Of a DNA stretch of 64,000 bases, positions 18,904 through 27,712 are shown piece by piece (positions within the stretch are counted from its first letter, which is position 1; every line of letters starts with the position of its first letter). Both the position numbers and the translations under genes were made by a program. The stretch covers positions 62,001 through 126,000 of the forward strand of contig JADCRZ010000017.1 in NCBI GenBank assembly GCA_015069695.1. The letters run 5' to 3'. Under the pieces are notes generated by a model. It saw only the letters and a list, made by a program, of their open reading frames with translations, searched no databases and was not told the DNA's origin. Source of the stretch: Williamsia sp. Lineage in GTDB: Bacteria; Bacteroidota; Bacteroidia; Chitinophagales; Chitinophagaceae.

Positions 18904-19680
18904 ATGGCAAGGGTATTTATCACAGGTTCGGCAGATGGATAGGGACAGTTGGCAGCAAAGGCTCTTCTTGAGCAAGGGCACCAGGTTGTGCTCCATGCCC
19001 GCAATGCTGAAAGAGGCAAGCAGGCAAGGGATAGAGTGCCCGGTGCAGAAGAGGTATTGGTGGCAGATCTTTCCAGCATGGAAGAAACCAAAGCACTCGC
19101 ATCAAAAGCCAATGCCTTCGGCACGTTTGATGCGGTGATTCACAATGCGGGTGTTTACCAGGTACCCCGGAATGCTGTCGGTGCGGAAGGGTTACCCCTC
19201 TTGTTTGTTGTCAACAGCCTGGCACCGTATATGCTCACCTGTCTGATGCAAAAGCCAGAACGGTTGATCTACCTGAGTTCCGGCATGCATCTGCAGGGTG
19301 ATCCGGGGCTGGACCGGCTGCCCGCACCTGCACACAACAGGGACAGTCGCGTCACCTATTCCGATACCAAGCTGCATGATGTTATCCTCGCGATGGCTGT
19401 AGCCCGCAAATGGAAAGGGGCCCTTGCCAATGCAGTCAATCCGGGCTGGGTTCCTACAAAGATGGGCGGGGCAGGGGCGCCGGACAATCTTGAAAAAGGG
19501 TTTGAAACGCAGGTATGGCTCGCCGTTAGTGATGATGCGGAAGCGCGCGTAAGCGGCTATTATTTCCACCATAAAAGACAGGCCCGCTGTTTACCGGCTG
19601 CTCATGATCCTGCGGTGCAAGATAAATTTCTTGCCCTGTGTGAGCAGGTCACCGGCGTCCATTTTGATGAAAGCCAATAA
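18904..19680 (+). pseudogene. SDR oxidoreductase interrupted by an in-frame TAG at codon 13
   Basis: From the ATG at 18904 the reading is MARVFITGSADG, then TAG at 18940-18942, then GQLAAKALLEQGHQVVLHAR and an open frame to 19680. The stop falls on the hydrophobic position of the SDR cofactor motif TGxxxGhG, so the frame is otherwise intact. NAGVYQ and a YSDTK-type active site follow further on. One base change (TTG or TTA to TAG) would explain it. The full product would be 258 aa. A TTG at 18949 could restart translation but would lack the whole glycine motif. It is a recent nonsense mutation, a sequencing error or, less likely, readthrough. It would be a cytoplasmic NAD(P)-dependent oxidoreductase if intact. 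Confidence 0.75.
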
Positions 19681-19745
19681 GACAGCCGAACAGAACGACA
19701 CGGTTAAAAACCCTGCAAGGCAATTTGCATAGGGCGATGATCGGC

Positions 19746-20633
19746 TCAAAGACCTGCATCGTCCGACACGCCCCGGCTGATGGCTTCTGTCCAATCCCGC
19801 TCATTGCGGCCTTTTGCCAGGGCAGACAGCAGCCGGCTGTGAACTACCGATAAGAAAGGCATGGGTGTCTGGCTTTGTTGGGATAGACTGAGTGCCAGTT
19901 TTGCATCCTTGTAACCCAACTGGGCAGTAAACCCTACCTGTTCGTAATTTTTCTCTGCAACCACTTTTCCATAGCTTTTAAAGATCGGTGCATTGAAAAG
20001 TGTGCTTCCGAAAAAATCTGCTATCGCAGTTCGTTCAACCCGGTATTTTTCTGCCAATGTATAAGCTTCTGCCATCATTTCAATAGATGCCTGTATCATA
20101 AAATTCCCGGCCAATTTTACAACATTGGCAGCACCATCCGCTTCTCCGAAATCAATGATGCCCTGGCTTGTACTTTCCAACAACGGTTTCGCGGCGGCTT
20201 TTACATGGGCGGCGCCGGAAATACAAACCCATAATTTCTTTGCCGCAGCGGCATCGGGGCGTCCAAACACAGGCGAGGTCAGGTAGCAATTGCCTGCCTC
20301 CTGATGAAGCAAAGCAAGTTCCTTGGCCGTTTCGGGCAGGATAGTACTGATTGAAATATGAATGGCTTCCTTTGGCAATGATTGCAGGATTCCTGTTTGG
20401 CCGGTGACCACTTCCTTCAAAACCCGGTCGTCGGGCAGGACGGTTACAATAAAATCAACTCCAGCTGCTGCCTCCGCCGGAGAAGAACACTTTGTAACCG
20501 CGTCCGCATCGAGCTCTTCTATTTTAGCTGCCGTGCGATTGTAAACCTGCAAATAGCAACCCGCCTGAATCAGGTTCTTCGCAATAGGTGTACCCAGGTT
20601 GCCCAGGCCTATAAATCCAACTTTTGTATTCAT
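19746..20633 (-). CDS. NAD(P)-dependent beta-hydroxyacid dehydrogenase (3-hydroxyisobutyrate dehydrogenase family)
   Basis: A 295-aa protein from the ATG at 20633 (MNTKVGFIGLGNLG). An alternative ATG 15 bases upstream is possible. GLGNLGTPIAKNL is the N-terminal Rossmann motif, VDFIVTVLPDD the second strand signature, and GDAANVVKL-like GAANVVKLAGNF with the catalytic Lys is the 6-phosphogluconate-dehydrogenase-type C-domain. The family reduces or oxidises short beta-hydroxyacids and related aldehydes (tartronate semialdehyde, glyoxylate/succinic semialdehyde, hydroxyisobutyrate). It is cytoplasmic, transcribed alone and convergent with the broken SDR. Confidence 0.88.
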   Translation of the reverse strand: MNTKVGFIGLGNLGTPIAKNLIQAGCYLQVYNRTAAKIEELDADAVTKCSSPAEAAAGVDFIVTVLPDDRVLKEVVTGQTGILQSLPKEAIHISISTILPETAKELALLHQEAGNCYLTSPVFGRPDAAAAKKLWVCISGAAHVKAAAKPLLESTSQGIIDFGEADGAANVVKLAGNFMIQASIEMMAEAYTLAEKYRVERTAIADFFGSTLFNAPIFKSYGKVVAEKNYEQVGFTAQLGYKDAKLALSLSQQSQTPMPFLSVVHSRLLSALAKGRNERDWTEAISRGVSDDAGL

Positions 20634-20799
20634 ATGTTTACGGTTCAATGTTGTTATTACGAAATGGAGATCACATTAATGAAGAGCGGCTTTGCAATAG
20701 TTGTTTATCTCATCCAAAATGATATTACTGGCAAGACTTCCCTTTACAGACAGACTGATACCATATTTCTACATTCAATCCGGTATGAATAGCCTATCG

Positions 20800-22824
20800 C
20801 TACTTCACCAGCACCTTACTTTCAACTGCCTCCCGGATGTATTTCTGTACGTCTTCATGCAACAACAAGCGCTGTGCTTCCAGCCGAAGTGCAGCTTTGG
20901 TAACGGCTGCCACATATCCATCATGGTTGCCATAGCGCTCTTCCAAAGACAGGCGCGGGTCACCAAGGGCAAGTCGCTCGGCGCGGGTGTTTGTAAAAGG
21001 GATGCATTGTCCGGCGGCTTCTCCCCCATCATCCTTTCCGAAGGGGGTACGGCGCAGGGCCCAGCCGGTCAGCGTAGCCACCGGCGCTGCAACGGGAGGC
21101 AGGCGGATGCCGGCTACTTCGTTGCCATCCTGATCTACCCTGGATACAAAGTTTGTATAAGCCGGTACATTTGTTAAGCTTACAGGATACTGCGTCAGAA
21201 TGCCCTTGCGAAATTGCGGACCATAATCAAAACAATGACGGACAGTAACAAGCCCAGTGTAAGTAACACCCGGAATGCCCGGCCAGCCCAATGAGGCAGC
21301 AGGCACCACGCCGGTGAGTGCACCTGCTTTCGCGACTGCCAGCGCAGCAGTCCCCTTTCCGCGGCGGGGTACGCTGCTGGCAGGTGGCTGTACCTCTTTG
21401 GTAACCCATTCGTCCAGTGCTATGAAAAGTGCGCGCAATATGGGTTCGGGGCGGGTGGGGTTCTGTAATTGTTGACACACCCCGGCGCTTCCGCCGCTGC
21501 CATGCTGCATACCCGATACCAGGTAAAAACGCACGTTCTCCGGATCAGGCAGGTCGTTTCCTTGCGGGTCTGTATGCAACAGGGAAGCAGCTTTTACCCA
21601 GTACTCATTGGCAGAATTGATCTCCAGTACTTTCGGACAGGCCTTCCCGCTGGTATATCCGGCCAGTCTGCCGCCTGTTTTGCCGCTGAGGTGGTCGGTC
21701 AGAACAGGATAAGCAAAAGGGAATATGCCTTCAGGATAAAGATGGTTCTGCCGGTTCCTTTCCGTGCGTCCGGGCTGGGCAAAGCGGTAATTGATTCCAA
21801 CGCCACTTCCGCCCCCCATCCAGTTCTCGATTCCATCAAACACCCGGCGGCCCTGCTCATCCTGGTTAAAGCCCAGCGCCTGGAAATCGTTCATATACCG
21901 CGCCGGCTGCGAAATAGCAAAACTGTAAGTATATTGAACTGTTCCCGCAAGCGGATTAACCAGACTGCCGGCATTGGTTGCGGCATACCGCAAAAATGAA
22001 ACAAAGTCCCGCGTAGCCGCCAGTCCCAATCCTGCCACCAGGGGATCCTTCGCCGTATACACAAACTCATAAATAGCGCTTTGCCGGAAGGGTGTTCCGG
22101 CTGGTAACAAACGAATGGTGTGTTCGTCTGTGTATTCCCAATCTTTCGAAGCGATGGTCTGCGGCAGATCGTTCAGCAACGCACGCATGCGTAGAACTGC
22201 CTGGTCCTTGTTCAGGGAAGCAGCGGGATAAGCCAGCGTATAGCTGGTTGTTTTTTCATTGTCGAACGAAATGTATTCATATGATGGGCCAGTAATTGAC
22301 GAGCCATCGGGGTTGTGGGCTACCGGCACAGAGATGGTCAGGTTTCCGTTGCCTGCTGCGGCAGAGATGTCCCAGCCGCACCAGATGATTGTATAGCCCT
22401 CTTTCATCAAAAAACCTTCCTGCGCCTGTTCTGCAGCAGCAGGATCATTTCCACCGGTGCTGTTGTTAAAACCACCGAAAAGCTTGCCGCCCCGGTTGGG
22501 TATCTCTGCAAAAAGCTTGTGGTTGCCGCGGTTGGGGTCAACAGGTTTCAGGATGTAAAAGTCCATCGCATATTCAACCATGCCGCGGCTGTTGCGTGGC
22601 GCCAGCTGCAGATCGGCAATGCCCCTGTTTTGCGGCAGCGAAGGGTCCACTTCCCCGTATGCTTTACCAGCCAGTTTTTCGTAAGCGCCTGTGATGCCAA
22701 AAATTTTACCCCCGAAGGCGGGCGATTGGGTAATTGTGATCTCGATCCGGATGATGCCGGCCCGGGTATGGGTACACGAAAGTAAGATCGCCATCAATGA
22801 TGCGAACAGCTGCCTTATAATCAT
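20800..22824 (-). CDS. Secreted alpha/beta-hydrolase-domain protein (Abhydrolase_10-like)
   Basis: A 674-aa protein with a signal peptide (residues 1-22, IRQLFASLMAILLSCTHTRA). It matches, from memory, the family of large exported alpha/beta hydrolase domain proteins. Recognisable segments are FGGFNNSTGGND near residue 115, the oxyanion/nucleophile region around GWDISAA, and the strongly conserved DGIENWMGGGSGVGINYRFAQPG stretch (about 340) followed by PFAYPVLTDHLSGKTGG and SGMQHGSGG. The catalytic residues are not certain to me. A role in hydrolysis of an ester or lactone outside the cytoplasm is inferred. It stands alone on the minus strand. Confidence 0.7.
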   Translation of the reverse strand: MIIRQLFASLMAILLSCTHTRAGIIRIEITITQSPAFGGKIFGITGAYEKLAGKAYGEVDPSLPQNRGIADLQLAPRNSRGMVEYAMDFYILKPVDPNRGNHKLFAEIPNRGGKLFGGFNNSTGGNDPAAAEQAQEGFLMKEGYTIIWCGWDISAAAGNGNLTISVPVAHNPDGSSITGPSYEYISFDNEKTTSYTLAYPAASLNKDQAVLRMRALLNDLPQTIASKDWEYTDEHTIRLLPAGTPFRQSAIYEFVYTAKDPLVAGLGLAATRDFVSFLRYAATNAGSLVNPLAGTVQYTYSFAISQPARYMNDFQALGFNQDEQGRRVFDGIENWMGGGSGVGINYRFAQPGRTERNRQNHLYPEGIFPFAYPVLTDHLSGKTGGRLAGYTSGKACPKVLEINSANEYWVKAASLLHTDPQGNDLPDPENVRFYLVSGMQHGSGGSAGVCQQLQNPTRPEPILRALFIALDEWVTKEVQPPASSVPRRGKGTAALAVAKAGALTGVVPAASLGWPGIPGVTYTGLVTVRHCFDYGPQFRKGILTQYPVSLTNVPAYTNFVSRVDQDGNEVAGIRLPPVAAPVATLTGWALRRTPFGKDDGGEAAGQCIPFTNTRAERLALGDPRLSLEERYGNHDGYVAAVTKAALRLEAQRLLLHEDVQKYIREAVESKVLVK

Positions 22825-23057
22825 ACCCGAAAAATAAACCTTTTACCACACACATCCTTGGTAAACGCAGGATGTAATGCCCGCAGCTTTCTGAAAGTGT
22901 GCAGAAAATATTTTACATCGCGGAGATTGCGTTGGCAGCTTACTTCGCGGAACAGGCTTTACATGTAAGACAAAAACTGTTTGGCCAGCTTGATCCGTTT
23001 CCTGGTAGTATATTCGGTAGTAGACCCCTTGATTTTCTTCAACTGGTTCTGCACGGT

Positions 23058-23423
23058 TCAATCAATTAATTCCTTCAAGTGTTTGTAATTGGATTTAACC
23101 GTGTCCAGCACCTCTTCCATCTTTCCTCCGAGCATCAGTTTTGTCATGGCTTCGGCCATGCCTGCCATTTGCTTGAAAGAAGCTTTTGGAGGCATTGCCA
23201 GGGCATTCGGATCTGTTATTACATTAACCAGAACAGGGCCCTGGTGCTCAAATGCAGCCTGCAAGCCGCTTTCAACCTCATCAGGGTCTTCAATGGTAAT
23301 GCCTTTAAAGCCCATTGCCCGGGCCACCATCGCAAAGTCTGGATTGACCATATCTGTTTCGTTGTCGGGCAGGCCTGCCACTTCCATCTCCGGCTTTACC
23401 ATACCCAAGGCATGGTTGTTAAA
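23058..23423 (-). pseudogene. poxB: 3' remnant of a poxB-like pyruvate oxidase/dehydrogenase gene
   Basis: The minus strand encodes FNNHALGMVKPEMEVAGLPD, then DMVNPDFAMVARAMGFKGI, then GPVLVNVITDPNALAMPP, and ends KELID. These are the last ~120 residues of thiamine-diphosphate-dependent pyruvate dehydrogenase (PoxB family, usually ~570-600 aa), including the VNPDFA and DPNALxMPP signatures. Just upstream, at 23424-23426, an in-frame TAG interrupts the FNNH match and similarity stops. The N-terminal 80% of the gene is missing. No start codon with sense exists, so it is presumably not expressed. The gene abuts a GH28 remnant on the other strand. Confidence 0.8.
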
Positions 23424-23459
23424 CTACCGTGCCCCCATACACAGCATATGCCTGTATTT

Positions 23460-23870
23460 ATTTCCCAGGCGGGTTTCGCGCTGGAAACTTGCCCGTGCAA
23501 CAGCGTGCTGCGGCTAAAGCTGCGCCCCGATACGCCCCAGCAGTATGAGAACGTAAGCATGAGCGACATCCGGCTGGAGAACGGCGGCGTGATTTTCAAG
23601 GTTTCACCCTGGACGCAGTATTTTGATTTAAAAGGCCAGGAACCGCCCAAAGCGGTTGTGCACAATATCAAGCTCTCCCATGTGCAGGGCACGGGCAACT
23701 CGCTTGGAGAGATTTCGGGTCATGACCGCACAGAGATCAAAGGGATCCTGCTTGAGGATGTGGACGTACAGCTGAAAAGCCCTGACTTCAAGCTGGGAAA
23801 AGTACAGGACCTGAAGTTCAGGAATGTCAAAGTCAACGGCAAGCCCATGCAGGCTCCTGCAGCAAGCTGA
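23460..23870 (+). pseudogene. 3' remnant of a GH28 polygalacturonase-family gene
   Basis: The plus strand frame reads ETCPCNSVLRLKLRPDTPQ, then YENVSMSDIRLENGGVIFK, VSPWTQYFDLKGQEPPK and NLKFRNVKVNGK-like LKFRNVKVNGKP, ending at 23870. This is the final ~130 residues of a right-handed beta-helix pectin-degrading enzyme (exo-polygalacturonase/rhamnogalacturonan hydrolase type, usually 450-550 aa). The catalytic Asp region lies before the breakpoint and is absent. There is no promoter or start. It is joined head to head with the poxB remnant: both have lost the end facing 23.42-23.46 kb. Confidence 0.72.
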
Positions 23871-23964
23871 TCAACCAGGCTATAGCAGGACGGATGCGCA
23901 AGATTTTTGGTTTCAATGAATAAAATCAGATACCATTGCAGCTAAATCGGGCAGGTAAAACCAT

Positions 23965-25248
23965 ATGAGCACAATACAACAAAACCCTTCGGGCAATTCA
24001 GCAGGAAAAGTATTGATCGCGAGCCTTGCGGGAACAACCATTGAATTTTTCGATTTTTATATTTACGCCACCGCATCCGTATTGGTGTTTCCCAAATTAT
24101 TTTTTCCGGCAGGCGATGCAACAACGGCCACCCTGCAATCGCTGGCCACCTTTGCACTTGCCTTTTTTGCACGCCCTGTAGGCGCTGCCCTGTTTGGCCA
24201 TTTTGGAGACCGCATCGGCCGCAAAGCCACACTGGTCGCAGCACTTATGACAATGGGCTGTGCAACTGTGCTGATCGGGCTGTTGCCCACCTACAGTTCT
24301 GTCGGAATTATTGCGCCTGTACTGCTGGCCCTCCTGCGCTTTGCACAGGGACTGGGTTTGGGTGGTGAATGGGGCGGCGCTGTACTGCTGGCAACTGAAA
24401 ATGCGCCACCTGGTAAAAAAGCGTTGTATGGCATGTTCCCGCAATTGGGTGCGCCCATCGGTTTTTTATTTTCAACAGCCTTGTTCCTGATACTTGGGAA
24501 AGCCATGAGTGATGAACAGTTTCTTCGCTATGGCTGGAGGATCCCGTTCATCGCCAGTGCCCTGCTGGTATGGGTAGGTTTGTATGTGCGGTTGAAACTG
24601 GTAGAGACGCCTGCTTTCCAAGAAATCATCAACAACAATGAGCGGGTTGGTTTACCCATAAAAGATGTATTCAGCAAGTACATCGTGATCCTGCTTTTGG
24701 GAACGCTGATCTCGATCACTGTATTTCTTTTGTTCTATCTGATGACCGTATTTACCCTGAGCTGGGGCACATCCCATCTTCAGTATTCACATGCCAGCTT
24801 TCTGCTGGCACAGATGATCTCGATGTTGTTTTTTGCCGGCGCCATTCTGATTTCCGGCATTTATTCTGACCGGTACGGACGAAGACAAATCCTGTTGGTT
24901 GCATCCGTCGCTGTGCTGGTTTTTGGCCTTGCCTTTTCACAATTGTTTGTTGCCGGAGATGAAGCGTTGCTGATTGGTTTTCTAAGCCTCGGTATGTTTT
25001 TGATGGGATTGTCGTATGGCCCGCTGGGGACGGCATTGGCGGAGATCTTTCCGACAGCGGTTCGCTATACAGGTGCATCGCTTGCATTTACGTTGGCAGG
25101 TATCCTGGGCGCATCGCTTACCCCCTATCTGGCAACAAGGCTGGCCAATGCATACGGACTTTCTTCTGTCGGTTATTATCTTGCCTTTGCGGCCATGCTG
25201 ACCATTGTTTCGCTTATGCTCGCCCGGTCAATCATGCGGGAGGAGTAA
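23965..25248 (+). CDS. MHS-family MFS transporter (metabolite:H+ symporter)
   Basis: A 427-aa 12-helix permease. The start MSTIQQNP leads to TTIEFFDFYIYATASVLVFP, the typical MHS beginning with the DFY motif. The loop 2-3 motif GHFGDRIGRK, and GLGLGGEWGGAVLLATENAP with PQLGAPIG, are signatures of the shikimate/proline/alpha-ketoglutarate/dicarboxylate importers. It is in the inner membrane, proton coupled. Its place beside pectin-related genes suggests import of an organic or aldonic acid, but that is inference. It converges on the MarR-GNAT gene, the stops being 24 bases apart. Confidence 0.9.
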   Translation: MSTIQQNPSGNSAGKVLIASLAGTTIEFFDFYIYATASVLVFPKLFFPAGDATTATLQSLATFALAFFARPVGAALFGHFGDRIGRKATLVAALMTMGCATVLIGLLPTYSSVGIIAPVLLALLRFAQGLGLGGEWGGAVLLATENAPPGKKALYGMFPQLGAPIGFLFSTALFLILGKAMSDEQFLRYGWRIPFIASALLVWVGLYVRLKLVETPAFQEIINNNERVGLPIKDVFSKYIVILLLGTLISITVFLLFYLMTVFTLSWGTSHLQYSHASFLLAQMISMLFFAGAILISGIYSDRYGRRQILLVASVAVLVFGLAFSQLFVAGDEALLIGFLSLGMFLMGLSYGPLGTALAEIFPTAVRYTGASLAFTLAGILGASLTPYLATRLANAYGLSSVGYYLAFAAMLTIVSLMLARSIMREE

Positions 25249-25272
25249 GGATCGCGCGGAGAAGTTTGGTCA

Positions 25273-26220
25273 TCACAGTTCCAGCTCCATTTGGATGTTT
25301 GCACGCTCGTAAGGTGTGGCACGGCCGGCAATCTTCTTAAAACCCAATTTATAATAAAGATTGATGGCAGGCTTCAAAGAGGTATTGCTTTCGAGATACA
25401 TTTTTTTACCCCCCAACGCCCGGGCCTTTTCAATGCTGGCTTGTCCCAACAACCATCCGATATTTTTGCCTTGCGCTTGCGGGGATACCGCCATTTTTGC
25501 AAGTTCAAAATCATATTCCGGATCATTCATTTTAATCAACGCACAAACACCCGCCGGCCGGTCCTCATACAAAGCCACCAATATTTCTCCGCCCTTGTCC
25601 AATATGTATTCCCGGGGATGATCCAGGGCTTTGTAATCAGCTTCCTCCATTTTAAAGTATCTGGTGATCCACTCTTCATTGAGTTGCCTGAAAGCATCGG
25701 CATAGATGGGTTTAAAGGGTACGATCTTTACCTTTTTGCTTTCCCGCTGTTTTTTTTGTTCCTGAACGTATTGGATCAAGCTTTTCCTGCCGAGCAGAAA
25801 CTCCCATTCTTCAATGGCTTTCCAGAGATCATGTTTTGATTCTTTGGAGATGACTTCGATGGCAGCAGTGACATCCGTGTACTGGTCTTTTATTTTTTCT
25901 GACAACTCCCTGGCTTTTTTAGACAGACTTACCACATTCTTGCGGCCATCTTCTTTGTGCTTGCCTTCTTTGATCAACCCCTTTTTTGACATTTCAGCAA
26001 CGATCTTACTCACCGAAGGATGAGAATGCCCGATCTGCTGGGCGATCTCCGTTATGGTATGGTTTCCATTGGAAAGAACATAGAATACAGGAAACCATTT
26101 TGGCTGCAAGTTGATGTTGTAGAGTGTATAGATACCGGCAGCGTCTGTGGTGATCTTGTCTGTCAACAGCCTGAGCCGGCTGCCGATGGCCATGATGCCT
26201 GTTTGAGTGTAGAAGTCCAT
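25273..26220 (-). CDS. Bifunctional MarR-type regulator / GNAT acetyltransferase
   Basis: A 315-aa protein. Residues about 10-110 are a winged helix MarR domain (HTITEIAQQIGHSHPSVSKIV with the wing KHKEDGRKNVVSL). Residues about 160-315 are a GNAT fold with the acetyl-CoA loop MAVSPQAQGKNIGWLL and the C-terminal NLYYKLGFKKI. Proteins with this fusion are widespread. The regulator part controls DNA and the enzyme part acetylates an unknown small molecule or amine. A palindrome overlapping the -7 box (26231-26257) directly before the gene suggests autoregulation. Confidence 0.9.
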   Translation of the reverse strand: MDFYTQTGIMAIGSRLRLLTDKITTDAAGIYTLYNINLQPKWFPVFYVLSNGNHTITEIAQQIGHSHPSVSKIVAEMSKKGLIKEGKHKEDGRKNVVSLSKKARELSEKIKDQYTDVTAAIEVISKESKHDLWKAIEEWEFLLGRKSLIQYVQEQKKQRESKKVKIVPFKPIYADAFRQLNEEWITRYFKMEEADYKALDHPREYILDKGGEILVALYEDRPAGVCALIKMNDPEYDFELAKMAVSPQAQGKNIGWLLGQASIEKARALGGKKMYLESNTSLKPAINLYYKLGFKKIAGRATPYERANIQMELEL

Positions 26221-26230
26221 ATATGTACCT

Positions 26231-26257
26231 ATTTACGTAATCAGTTACGCAAATATA
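26231..26257 (-). promoter_or_regulatory. Candidate operator palindrome over the -7 box of the MarR-GNAT gene
   Basis: ATTTACGTAA (26231-26240), TCAG, TTACGCAAAT (26245-26254): 9 of 10 positions are inverted-symmetric. Read on the minus strand, TATATTTG (26250-26257) is a perfect Bacteroidota -7 box and overlaps one arm. The ATG of the MarR-GNAT gene is 11 bases from the nearest arm. A dimeric MarR bound here would block RNA polymerase. Confidence 0.6.
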
Positions 26258-26270
26258 GACAGATTCTGAC

Positions 26271-26314
26271 AAATAGAAAACGGCAACCATTTTTTTGGTT
26301 GCCGTTTTCTATTT
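26271..26314 (-). terminator. Rho-independent terminator after the M1 peptidase remnant
   Basis: A perfect 19-bp inverted repeat (26271-26289 and 26296-26314) encloses a six-base T loop. The stem has a GC-rich core (CGGCAACC) and, on the minus strand, runs into TTTTCTATTT. It lies between the stop of the M1 remnant (26329) and the promoter of the MarR-GNAT gene, so it insulates the two minus-strand genes. Because it is symmetric it might also stop plus-strand transcripts. Confidence 0.8.
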
Positions 26315-26328
26315 GAATACTCGCTTGA

Positions 26329-27573
26329 TCACTCGCGAGGCCAAACGTTGTCAGCAGGATTGCTGTCCGGAAAACGGCCATGCGGGTCAAACGTGATCTT
26401 CTTGATCTTGCGTTTGCCAAAATCCATGACGGCATTGTACGTGCGGCTGCCGTTGAACCAGACTGATACCGGCCAGGTAACTTCTGCTGTTGTTGCATCA
26501 ATCATTTTGGCGTTTGAGGGGGTTTTGATAGCCGGACCTTCTGCTTCAAACTCAACTTTCAGCACAACGGGAGATGGCATCTCCCCTGCCTGCAGAACGG
26601 TTACCGTTGTTTTGCCATTTGTTGATTTCACGTCCTGGATCGACCCTTCCACCGACTCTGTTGTCCATAGCCAGTAATACCAGAACCATTCAAGATCCTG
26701 TCCCAGTTCGTTGTTCATAAAGAAAATATAATCCCAGGGCGACGGATGTTTGTAGGACCAGGCCACCGTATATTTTTTCATGGCATTTACCACAGCCTCA
26801 TCGCCTACAATACCGCCCAGCATGGAGAGCATCAACGGGGTTTTGCCATAAGTTTGAAAGCTGTAGCCGCCACCGGCATAATCTGCATTCCACATCATAG
26901 GCGCTTCGTCTTCGCTGCCGCTCGTCCGGCCATAGCTTTGACCCAGGCCATCCTGGTTGTAAGGCTTTTTATCATTGTCGGCGCGGGAGAGAATATTCAT
27001 GTACTGGTTAAAGCCTTCATCCATCCAGCTGTAACGGGTTTCGTTCGTGCCCAGGGTCATAGGCCACCACTGGTGCCCGGTTTCATGATCAGCAGCGCCC
27101 TGGTTCGAGTTGATGACTATGGGATATTCCATGCCTGCGCTCGGACCATCCTGCATGGTAAACTGCGGAAATGGATAAGGCGCCCACAAGCTTGAATAAA
27201 ACTCCAGTGCATGGCGGGAAACCTTGCCCGCCCGCTCAAATGAACCGGCCCTTTCGGGTGCATATACCATGTGGATCGGAATGGCGCCTTTACCGGGAAT
27301 GGTTGCCCGTGTTGCCTTCCAGATAAAGTTTTCAGCTGTTGCCCAGGCAAAATCATTCACCTTGTCGGCAACAAAATGCCAGGTCAGCTTGTCGCCCGGC
27401 GCAGTGGATTTACCAGGGCCCCTTTCCGACTCGCTCACAATGATCACATCCTCATCCGAGTTGAGCACGGTAGCAAGCCGTTGTCTGGCAGTTTCGGTTA
27501 AAACCTCGTTTGCATTCTGAAGTACACCTGTACCGCTTACGATCCAACCGCCGGGTACGGTAAGGGAAACGAT
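26329..27573 (-). pseudogene. 5'-truncated M1-family zinc aminopeptidase
   Basis: The open frame begins without a start at about 27573 (IVSLTVPGGWIVSGTGVLQN) and ends at 26329, giving ~414 codons. It contains the M1 motifs AGMEYP (GxMEN-like), HETGHQWW (HExxH) and Glu 18 residues later in WMDEGFNQY, so the whole zinc site is present. The N-terminal beta-saddle domain (~150-200 residues in this family of ~600 aa) and the signal peptide are missing beyond an in-frame TGA near 27574. A GTG at 27468 could start a 379-aa product, but it would lack family N-terminal structure. I treat it as a truncated, probably non-exported and inactive gene. Confidence 0.75.
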
Positions 27574-27712
27574 TCACCGCATCATTGAATATTTACTGCA
27601 TTAGCTGATCAGTGTTCCATGTGGTGCAACGGATGGCAGAACCGCATTGCATGTAAGCAAACCTGCCTGCAGCAATGCTTCACCCGGTTGCTACATGACA
27701 CGCGGTATGGCT

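Noticed and set aside
22843-23061. Minus-strand frame overlapping the poxB remnant stop
   Set aside because: TTG start, odd composition and no family. Another phase here (ending QFLSYM) is also short and unproven.
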